DNA of 64,000 bases from Mesorhizobium sp. BR1-1-16 (GTDB lineage: Bacteria; Pseudomonadota; Alphaproteobacteria; Rhizobiales; Kaistiaceae), in the NCBI RefSeq assembly GCF_020165495.1, contig NZ_JAIUIE010000005.1:1-64000 (forward strand). The letters are read 5' to 3'. The notes beneath the pieces were generated by a model that was given only the letters and a program-made list of their open reading frames with translations, did no database searches and was not told the DNA's origin. Below are positions 57,634 to 64,000 of the stretch, piece after piece. The first letter of the stretch is position 1, and each line of letters opens with the position of its first letter. Position numbers and translations under genes: made by a program.

Positions 57634-58842
57634 TCAACGCCTGAAGCGCCGCCGCTTCAGCATATAGGCATCAACCGCCAGCGCGCAGAGCAGGACCATG
57701 CCCTTCACCACCATCTGCAGGAACGACGAGACGTTCAGGATGCTCATGCCATTGTCGATCGTGGCGAGCAGGACCGCGCCGGCAATGGCTCTCCCCACCG
57801 TGCCGACGCCGCCGCGCAGCGATGTCCCGCCGATAACGGCGCCTGCAATGGCGTCGAGTTCGAGGAAGAGGCCCGAGCTCGCGGTGGCGGCGCCGAGGCG
57901 GGCCGTGATCAGGACGGCCGAGACGCCGTAGAGAAAGCCCATGAGCACGAAGCCGAGGAAGAGCTGGCGGCCGAGCGCGATGCCAGCCAGCACGGAGGCC
58001 TCCCGGTTGGAGCCCACGAGATAGGCGTTGCGGCCGAATTTCGTTCGCATCATCAAGACGGAGAGGACCAGCCCGACCGCCGCCACCCAGACGAGCGCCA
58101 TCGGGATGCCCAGAAAGCCTCCAAAGGCCCAGGCGAGGATCGCCGTCGCAAGCAGCAGAACGCCGAGGCGCACAAGCGTCTGCACCAGATCAGCATTCCC
58201 GGCGCGCGCCCGACGCCAGTGCCCGCGCAAGATGAAGGCAGCGGCCACGACCAGAACCACAGCAAGGATCGCCATCGAGACGGGCTTCGGGATGAAGCCT
58301 TCGCTGAGAAAGCTGAACGACTTCGTGACCGGCGAGATCGTTTGCGCGTTGCTTGCCCAATAGCCGATGCCGCGAAAGGCGAGCAGGCCCGAAAGCGTCA
58401 CGACGAAGGATGGCACGGAGATGCCCACCACCCAGACGCCTTGCCATGCGCCCAGCGCCATGCCAACCGCCAGCGTCGCCGCAACGGTGAGCCCGGTGCC
58501 GACGCCGTAATAGCTCTGCAATCCCGCCGCGACCACGCTGCACAGATAGACTGCGCTGCCGATCGACAGGTCGATCTCGCCCATGATGATCAGGATGGAG
58601 ACGCCGGAGGCGGCGACGGCCACGATCGACGCCTGGCGCAGCAGCAGCGAGACATTGCGGGGGCTGAAGAAGATGCCGTTCGAGGCGATGTTGAAATAGA
58701 CCACCAGCAGCACGAAAACCACCAGCAGCGACAGTGTCCGCGTGTCGCCGATACGCCCGAGGAGCGAGGCCCTGCCGCTCCGGTCTGCGGTGGAGGGTGC
58801 AAGCCGCGCGGCGGCGGCCTTCGGCGATGTTTGGTCGCTCAT
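57634..58842 (-). CDS. CUT2 sugar ABC transporter permease (RbsC/XylH type)
   Basis: A 402-residue permease of the ribose/xylose group with about ten helices. Family marks are IMGEIDLSIGSAVYL near residue 90, GISVPSFVVTLSGLLAFRG near residue 140, NREASVLAGI near residue 285, and GAVIGGTSLRGGVGTV near residue 340. Its ATG is one base after the ATPase stop, with GGGGAG upstream, so the CUT2 ATPase-permease pair is tightly coupled. It most resembles XylH-type proteins, but this does not prove a xylose substrate. Confidence 0.92.
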   Translation of the reverse strand: MSDQTSPKAAAARLAPSTADRSGRASLLGRIGDTRTLSLLVVFVLLVVYFNIASNGIFFSPRNVSLLLRQASIVAVAASGVSILIIMGEIDLSIGSAVYLCSVVAAGLQSYYGVGTGLTVAATLAVGMALGAWQGVWVVGISVPSFVVTLSGLLAFRGIGYWASNAQTISPVTKSFSFLSEGFIPKPVSMAILAVVLVVAAAFILRGHWRRARAGNADLVQTLVRLGVLLLATAILAWAFGGFLGIPMALVWVAAVGLVLSVLMMRTKFGRNAYLVGSNREASVLAGIALGRQLFLGFVLMGFLYGVSAVLITARLGAATASSGLFLELDAIAGAVIGGTSLRGGVGTVGRAIAGAVLLATIDNGMSILNVSSFLQMVVKGMVLLCALAVDAYMLKRRRFRR

Positions 58843-58843
58843 G

Positions 58844-60418
58844 TCAATCTCCCCTGCCGGTAGCGGCGGCCATCAGGGCATGTCGCGACGCCCCCTGTTC
58901 GAAGGAGCCGTTGAGCCGGCCCTTGTACATCACCAGAATTCGATCGCATTCGTCCGCAACCTCGTTCAGATCGCTGGAGATCATCAGGATTGCGTGTCCC
59001 TCGTCGGCCATTTCGCGAATGATCCGATAGATCTCGAAGCGCGCGCCGACATCGACGCCCAGCGTCGGTTCGTCGAGGATGAGCACCCGCGGATCGATGG
59101 CCAGCCAGCGCGCCAGCAGGATCTTCTGCTGGTTGCCGCCGCTGAAGGCCTCGACCGGGAAATCGAGACGCGGCGGCCTGACATCCAGCTTCGTCGCGAG
59201 CGCCGCATTGCGACTTCGTTCCTTGGATGGATCGATAAAGACCCGGCCGCTCACGCCGTCGAGGCTCGCGGCGCTGATATTCGAAAGCACCGTCTGGCCC
59301 TCGATCAGGCCCGTCTGCTTGCGGTCTTCCGTCAGCATGCCGATACCGCGGTCAATCGCCTCACGCGGCGACCGCGGCCATCCGCTGCGGCCGTCGATCT
59401 GCAATTCACCTTCGACCGATCCCTCCCAAGCGCCGAAGATCGCCTGTGCCAGCTCGGTTCGGCCGGCGCCGACCAGGCCGAACAGCCCGAGAATCTCGCC
59501 TCGCCTGAGCTCGAGATCGACATTGTCGACGCGCACGCGCTCGGTATTGGTCGGATCGCGCAGCCGCGCGTTCCGAAGCGACAACGCGACACCGGCGCCG
59601 GGTTTCGGCGCGCGCTTCTCGGCCCGCTCGGGATCGCGTCCGATCATCGCGCGCACGATCTCGGCACGGTTGCCCTGCGCGGTGTCGAGGCGCTCGACCA
59701 CGCTGCCGTTGCGCATGACGACGACACGGTCGGCAATCCGCTCGATCTCGTCCAACCGATGCGAGATATAGAGGCATCCGACGCCCTCGGCCTTGATGCG
59801 CCTGACATGGACGAACAGCTGTTCCGCCTCCTGGTCGGTCAGCGCCGCCGTCGGCTCATCGAGGATCATCAATCGCGCCGACTTGGCGAGCGCCGCCGCG
59901 ATCGTCACCAGCCGCTGCTCGGACGGGCTCAGCATCGCGGCGGGGGCTTCCGGCCGGATCTCGATGCCGAAAAAGCGCAGCCGCTCCAGAGCGAGCGCGC
60001 GCAGCTGCTCATCGTCAACGAAGCCGAACCGGCCGGGCAGCCGCCCCATGAACATGTTCTCGGCAACACTGAGCCGCGGTGCAATGTGCAGCTCCTGCGG
60101 CACCAACACGATGCCGGCCGCCTCGGCGTCGCGGACAGTGCGGAAGTCGCGCCGCTGTCCATCGACGACCACGGTGCCGTCAAACGTCCCGGCAGCATAG
60201 ATTCCGGACACGATCTTCATCAGCGTCGACTTGCCGGCGCCGTTCTCCCCGACCAGCCCCACCACCTCGCCGGGCCTTACGACGAGATCGACATCCTTCA
60301 CCGCCAATACGCCGGCAAAGGACTTGCTGATGTTGCTCATTGCCAGAATCGGCGTGGGGAGGTCGGCCGTGCCATCTCCCACCGGGGGGAGATCGCGGGT
60401 CAAGGGATCGATAGACAT
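58844..60418 (-). CDS. CUT2 sugar ABC transporter ATP-binding protein (RbsA/XylG type)
   Basis: A 524-residue double-domain ATPase. Half one has Walker A GENGAGKSTLMKI near residue 57 and signature LSPSEQRLVTIAAAL. Half two has the degenerate loop GLVGAGRTELAQA near residue 315 and an intact FSGGNQQKILLARWL plus ILDEPTLGVDVGA. Only the first half is expected to bind and hydrolyse ATP normally, as in RbsA. It serves the adjacent permease and binding protein. It is unlikely to serve the CUT1 permeases, which need a MalK-type ATPase. Confidence 0.94.
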   Translation of the reverse strand: MSIDPLTRDLPPVGDGTADLPTPILAMSNISKSFAGVLAVKDVDLVVRPGEVVGLVGENGAGKSTLMKIVSGIYAAGTFDGTVVVDGQRRDFRTVRDAEAAGIVLVPQELHIAPRLSVAENMFMGRLPGRFGFVDDEQLRALALERLRFFGIEIRPEAPAAMLSPSEQRLVTIAAALAKSARLMILDEPTAALTDQEAEQLFVHVRRIKAEGVGCLYISHRLDEIERIADRVVVMRNGSVVERLDTAQGNRAEIVRAMIGRDPERAEKRAPKPGAGVALSLRNARLRDPTNTERVRVDNVDLELRRGEILGLFGLVGAGRTELAQAIFGAWEGSVEGELQIDGRSGWPRSPREAIDRGIGMLTEDRKQTGLIEGQTVLSNISAASLDGVSGRVFIDPSKERSRNAALATKLDVRPPRLDFPVEAFSGGNQQKILLARWLAIDPRVLILDEPTLGVDVGARFEIYRIIREMADEGHAILMISSDLNEVADECDRILVMYKGRLNGSFEQGASRHALMAAATGRGD

Positions 60419-60513
60419 CTGGAGTGCCTCACTGCGATCATGACGGGCACTGGGATGCGCCGGGCGGGCAGGCCCGCCCGGCGCATCACAGCCAGGCTGC
60501 GTCGCGCGTGCGC

Positions 60514-61599
60514 CTATTTGCAGGCGTCCGGATTGTCCGGCCAGACCTCGCTGATTTCAGCCCAGCCCTTCGGAGCGAGCTTGGTGACGAATTCGCAGAG
60601 ATTGTCCTTGTTCACCTCCGAGACCGCTACCTGATAGGCGGGATAGGGGCCGGCGCCATCATCGACCATCACGGTCGGCATGTCGGGCTTCTGGCCAAGC
60701 GCCAGCGCCACCGCGGCATCGATTGCCGCCTTGTCCTGCGTGGCGAGATCGCTCCAGACGGTCATGGTCTGTGCCCCGTCGGCGATCAGCTGCAGGCTCG
60801 CCGCTTCGGCATCGAGACCGGAGATGAACACCTTGCCTTCGAGGTTGCGGCCGCGCACGGCCTGGGCGACGCCGGTCGCCATGCCGTCATTCGACACCAC
60901 GAACGCGTCGACCTTGTCGCTCTGGGCGCTCAGGACGTTTTCGGCGACGGATTGCGCGGTCTTCGGATCCCAGTTGGTCGTGTACTGGTCGTAGACGATC
61001 TTGATGTCCTTGTTCGTCCCCAGCACCTTGGCATAGGCGTCGGCGATCGAATGGGCGACATTGTTGGCCGGATCGCCCTTGATCAGGGCATACGTGCCTT
61101 TCGGCGAGAACTTCAGAGCCGCATTCGCTTGCACCACGCCGACCTGATAGTTGTCGCGCGTCACCTTGAAATCGAGCTTGGCGCCGGGAATGTCCACGTC
61201 ATAGCTGATGACCGGGACATTCTGCTGATGCGCCTCATCCACCAGCTTCGCCGCCGCGGCGGCGTCGACCGGAACCATGATGATCGCATCGACATTCTGG
61301 CTGAGCAGGTTCTCGAACTGCGAGGCCTGGTCGGTCGGGCTGTCATTCGCCCATTGGAAGATCAGCTTCACGCCGAGCCGATCCGCCTCGGCCTGCATCT
61401 GCGCCTCGTCGAGCGCCCAGCGGCGTTGCGCGCGCGTCTTCATCGACAAGCCGATGACGACATCCTTGACCTCCTTGGCCAGCGCCGGCGCGGGCACCGC
61501 ACCAAGGAGACCGAGCGCGAAGATGGCGGCCGTGCTGCCAAGGGCCAGCCGCCGGATGGTCAACCGGCTGCTGCCGGTCTTTGAAAAGCCGAACATCAT
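60514..61599 (-). CDS. CUT2 sugar ABC transporter substrate-binding protein
   Basis: A 361-residue periplasmic binding protein of the RbsB/XylF group. After a signal peptide (STAAIFALGLLGAVPAPALA), the mature part shows DVVIGLSMKTRAQRRWALDE, NVDAIIMVPVDAAAAAKLVD near residue 105, DAFVVSNDGMATGVAQAV near residue 225, and ISGLDAEAASLQLIADG. The ATG at 61599 has AGGGAGG six bases upstream. Binding residues suggest a monosaccharide or polyol ligand; the exact one is open. Confidence 0.92.
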   Translation of the reverse strand: MMFGFSKTGSSRLTIRRLALGSTAAIFALGLLGAVPAPALAKEVKDVVIGLSMKTRAQRRWALDEAQMQAEADRLGVKLIFQWANDSPTDQASQFENLLSQNVDAIIMVPVDAAAAAKLVDEAHQQNVPVISYDVDIPGAKLDFKVTRDNYQVGVVQANAALKFSPKGTYALIKGDPANNVAHSIADAYAKVLGTNKDIKIVYDQYTTNWDPKTAQSVAENVLSAQSDKVDAFVVSNDGMATGVAQAVRGRNLEGKVFISGLDAEAASLQLIADGAQTMTVWSDLATQDKAAIDAAVALALGQKPDMPTVMVDDGAGPYPAYQVAVSEVNKDNLCEFVTKLAPKGWAEISEVWPDNPDACK

Positions 61600-61704
61600 T
61601 CCATTCCTCCCTGAGTTATTCATTCTACCTCTCCTCCGAACGCCCCTCGTCAGACGAGCGCTTCAACTCCCCGGTCGAGACCGTTGATGGAATCCCTCTC
61701 CCGC

Positions 61705-62826
61705 TCAGGCGAAATGCCCCGGCTTCGTCGCGGCGGCGATGGGCTCCGGCCGCGCGGCGCGGCTCTTGATGGCGATCGCCTGCCCCTGCGATCGCTCCAG
61801 CGCCGTCATGATCTCGAGCGCGTGCAGCGCCAGTTCGGCCGAGACGCGGTGCGGCCTTCCGGATCGATAGGCGTCGACCATTTCCGCGGCCCCGAGGCCG
61901 CGCAGGCCGAGACGGCCGGGAACGCCTTCGACATAGGGATGATCGACGGGGCAGTGCTGCCAACCGGCACCGCCGCGCCGGAAGATCTCGACGTCGCCTG
62001 TGAACATGTTCGGATCGGGCGTGATCATCGAGCCTTCCGACCCGTAGATCTCGATCTGGTTATGCTTGTGGGCGACGATGTCGAAACTGGCGATGATCGT
62101 GACCGTCGTGCCGTTTTCAAACTCGATCACGCCGGTCGTATGCGTGGGTACGTCGACCTTGATGATCTCGCCGCGCCGCGGCTCGCTGAGGACCGGGCGC
62201 TCGGCGCGGGTCCGCTTGGCCATGCCGACGACACGCGTCGCCGAGCCGAACAGCGCGATCAGGTTGGTGACATAATACGGCCCGACATCCAGCATCGGCC
62301 CGCCGCCGCGCGCATAGAAGAAGGCCGGGTTGGGATGCCAATGCTCGTGACCCGGCTTCAGCAGCAGGGCAGTGGCGGCGACAGGCTGGCCGATCGCGCC
62401 CTCGTCCAGAAGCCGGCGCGTCAGCTGGTGGCCACCGCCGAGAAACGTATCCGGCGCGCAGCCAAGGCGAAGCCCGCTGCGGCTGGCGATCGCCACCAGC
62501 TCCTCGGCCTCCTCCATGGTGATGCCGAGCGGCTTCTCAGAATAGACATGCTTGCCGGCCAGCAGCGCCTTCCGGCTGATCGCCGCATGCGCAACCGGCG
62601 TCGTGAGGTTGATGACGAGTTCGATCTCCGGATCGTCGATCAGCGCGTCGAGCCCGACGGCATCGATGCCGAATTCGCCCGCAAGCCCTGCCGCCGCGGC
62701 GCCGTTCAGATCGGTGACAGCCTTGACGCGAACGAAGTCGAACATGTGCAGCGTGGCGACATAGGTGGCCGAGATATTGCCGGTGCCGACGATGCCGACC
62801 TGCACGGGTCTTTCCGAATGCGTCAT
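61705..62826 (-). CDS. Gfo/Idh/MocA family oxidoreductase
   Basis: A 373-residue NAD(P)-dependent sugar or inositol dehydrogenase. The N-terminal Rossmann fold starts VGIVGTGNISATYVATL, and the family EKPLGIT with its catalytic lysine is near residue 95. GGPMLDVGPYYVTNLIALFG near residue 180 carries the usual aspartate region (DxxxY). The start at 62826 has AGGAAAGG upstream. It is the first gene of the CUT2 operon, behind a LacI-type site, and probably oxidises the imported sugar, for example at C1 or C3. Confidence 0.92.
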   Translation of the reverse strand: MTHSERPVQVGIVGTGNISATYVATLHMFDFVRVKAVTDLNGAAAAGLAGEFGIDAVGLDALIDDPEIELVINLTTPVAHAAISRKALLAGKHVYSEKPLGITMEEAEELVAIASRSGLRLGCAPDTFLGGGHQLTRRLLDEGAIGQPVAATALLLKPGHEHWHPNPAFFYARGGGPMLDVGPYYVTNLIALFGSATRVVGMAKRTRAERPVLSEPRRGEIIKVDVPTHTTGVIEFENGTTVTIIASFDIVAHKHNQIEIYGSEGSMITPDPNMFTGDVEIFRRGGAGWQHCPVDHPYVEGVPGRLGLRGLGAAEMVDAYRSGRPHRVSAELALHALEIMTALERSQGQAIAIKSRAARPEPIAAATKPGHFA

Positions 62827-62950
62827 GTCCCGCCTTTCCTGATATCGCGTGCGGCGTCGGAATCGCGCCCCGCCGAGGGGCGCCAACGTGACGGCGCCTT
62901 GCCCTGCCCGCTCCCCGCCGACCATCGCCGGAACCGCGAGCCATGAATTC

Positions 62951-62960
62951 GTAACGTTAC
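62951..62960. promoter_or_regulatory. LacI-type operator, site 3 (GTAACGTTAC, perfect)
   Basis: A perfect 10-bp palindrome 125 bp upstream of the Gfo/Idh start. It matches sites 1, 2 and 4 over the AACGTT core. Confidence 0.65.
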
Positions 62961-63060
62961 AAATCCCTCTCTCGATCATCCTGTCAAGAGCGAAGCGTAT
63001 GACCGTTTATCAATGATTTTCGTCGCCTTCGAAACGAAATGCCGCTCCAGCGCGCCAAAC

Positions 63061-63070
63061 GCAACGTTAC
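63061..63070. promoter_or_regulatory. LacI-type operator, site 4 (GCAACGTTAC)
   Basis: Second site of this gap, 110 bp from site 3. The gap 62827-63223 (397 bp) shows no gene, only these sites and probable promoters. Confidence 0.55.
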
Positions 63071-63223
63071 GATTTTTGCTGCATCGCGGTGGCTGTTTGG
63101 ACAAGTCCGCCAGCCGGCTCGCAAAAGTCGCCGCGTGCGACGCACAAAGTGCGGCCGCCAACGGGCCGACCGGGCCCTGCGCGAAGTGACCGCTGCATCG
63201 GAGACGGGTTGGCGGGTCGTAGG

Positions 63224-64000
63224 CTAGGCGACCTTGCCGGGACGTCGGTCCGGCAGCACGCCCGGCGCCAAATGGCTCTGGTGGTCGACGAACACGGCCT
63301 CGGCGACCTCGCCGAGCCCCACGGCCGATTCGCCCTGGATCGACCGCATCAACAGGGCCGCCAGCCGCTCGCCCGTTTCGAAATTGGAATGAATGAACGC
63401 GCTGAGCGGCGGTGTGACGAAGCCATGCAGCTGCGTGCCACCATAGGTCACGATCCCGAAGTCACGTCCGACCACGCAGCCGGCGGCATAGAGGCCCGCC
63501 ACGACGCCCATGGCCGACTCTTCGCCAGCGATGAAGGCTCCGGTCGCTGCCAGTTCGGGTCGTAGCAGCAAGCCAGCGACGTCGCGGCCGCTGTTTGGCG
63601 TCACGGCCGAAAAGAAGACGTGGCTTTCGCTGTAGTCGCGGTTCGCGTCGAAGTGTGCCGCCCGCCATCCGCGCAGGAACTGCTGGCTGTAGGTCTGCTG
63701 CCGGGGTGGCGCGACCAGGATCGGCTGCCGATGACCGGCGTCGAACAAGAGCTTCGCGGCGCGGTAGCCGATCGATTCATGATCGATATCGAAAAAGGGA
63801 TGCGGCGTGAACAGCTCGGTCCGTCCGAAGGTCACGAATGGAAAGCCAACCTCGAGCAGATACCGGACCCGCTCATCCTGGGGCAGCGTGTTCTTGATGA
63901 TGATGCCGTCGACCGACTTTTCGCGGACGATGTCCTGCACGGCCCTGAGCGCGCTGGTCTTCTCAAGGACGGGAACAACGGTCGTCCGATAGGAAACCCC
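63224..64000 (-). CDS. LacI-family transcriptional regulator, N-terminus outside the window
   Basis: The sensor domain of a LacI repressor, open at the window edge; the DNA-binding part is beyond 64000. The frame stays open to position 64000 (it reads GVSYRTTVVPVLEKTSALRA across the last 20 codons), so the internal ATG/GTG near 63940 is not the start. It is a close paralogue of the regulator at 56406 (RVRYLLEVGFPFVTFGRTEL; DFGIVTYGGTQLHGF; SNFETGERLAALLMRSIQGE). It probably controls the CUT2 or CUT1 sugar operon, or both. Confidence 0.9.
   Translation of the reverse strand, partial: GVSYRTTVVPVLEKTSALRAVQDIVREKSVDGIIIKNTLPQDERVRYLLEVGFPFVTFGRTELFTPHPFFDIDHESIGYRAAKLLFDAGHRQPILVAPPRQQTYSQQFLRGWRAAHFDANRDYSESHVFFSAVTPNSGRDVAGLLLRPELAATGAFIAGEESAMGVVAGLYAAGCVVGRDFGIVTYGGTQLHGFVTPPLSAFIHSNFETGERLAALLMRSIQGESAVGLGEVAEAVFVDHQSHLAPGVLPDRRPGKVA

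Noticed and set aside
58742-60634. 630-codon plus-strand frame opposite the CUT2 ATPase
   Set aside because: Antisense shadow; the ATPase motifs on the minus strand are complete.

Overview
This is a high-GC alphaproteobacterial chromosome segment, most likely from the Hyphomicrobiales (Rhizobiales). The evidence is the gene order mdh-sucC-sucD-sucA-sucB-lpd, an Inh/Omp19-type lipoprotein, a DUF992 exported protein, cytochrome bo3 oxidase genes and CUT1/CUT2 sugar importers with LacI regulators. I cannot fix the genus. No CRISPR array, intact insertion sequence or prophage was seen.

Layout. (1) 0.05-9 kb: an FkbM methyltransferase, then a succinate dehydrogenase locus (sdhC, sdhD, sdhA, two unrelated genes, sdhB), and small genes (VOC protein, Inh/Omp19 lipoprotein, ZapE ATPase). 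(2) 8.8-17.8 kb: malate dehydrogenase, succinyl-CoA synthetase and the whole 2-oxoglutarate dehydrogenase complex on the plus strand, ended by a long hairpin. Together these two blocks encode the TCA steps from 2-oxoglutarate to oxaloacetate except fumarase. sdhC and mdh share an operator-like palindrome about 20 nt before their start codons. (3) 17.8-38.8 kb: core and housekeeping genes in mixed orientation: MFS transporter, YegD-like Hsp70, XRE regulator with a divergent methyltransferase, XerC, an altered CPBP protein, DNA polymerase I, ClcA, DUF992 protein, Dps with a coupled channel-like protein, a stand-alone RarA C-terminal domain, DsbB, an RNA methyltransferase, an HNH nuclease, an esterase, a methyltransferase, GluQRS, an AEC transporter and a large MscS channel. 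(4) 39.2-43.2 kb: cyoABCD with overlapping genes.

(5) 43.3-50.3 kb: an accessory region of small regulator/oxidoreductase pairs (2-oxoglutarate oxygenase plus hydrolase, AraC/SDR, HxlR/SDR) with decayed genes: an SDR broken by one in-frame TAG and an ArsR-type remnant. It ends at tRNA-Leu(CAA). (6) 50.8-64 kb: a minus-strand sugar-catabolism island with two import operons. One is Gfo/Idh dehydrogenase, CUT2 binding protein, ATPase and permease. The other is a CUT1 binding protein, two permeases, a zinc dehydrogenase and a TIM-barrel isomerase, with no ATPase of its own. Two closely related LacI regulators and four sites built on AACGTT, one pair per operon, suggest one regulon that imports and oxidises a sugar or polyol that cannot be named from sequence alone.

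The best candidates for something new are the twin-LacI sugar island, the shared sdh/mdh palindrome, the Dps-coupled channel-like protein without a potassium filter, and the stand-alone RarA C-terminal domain.
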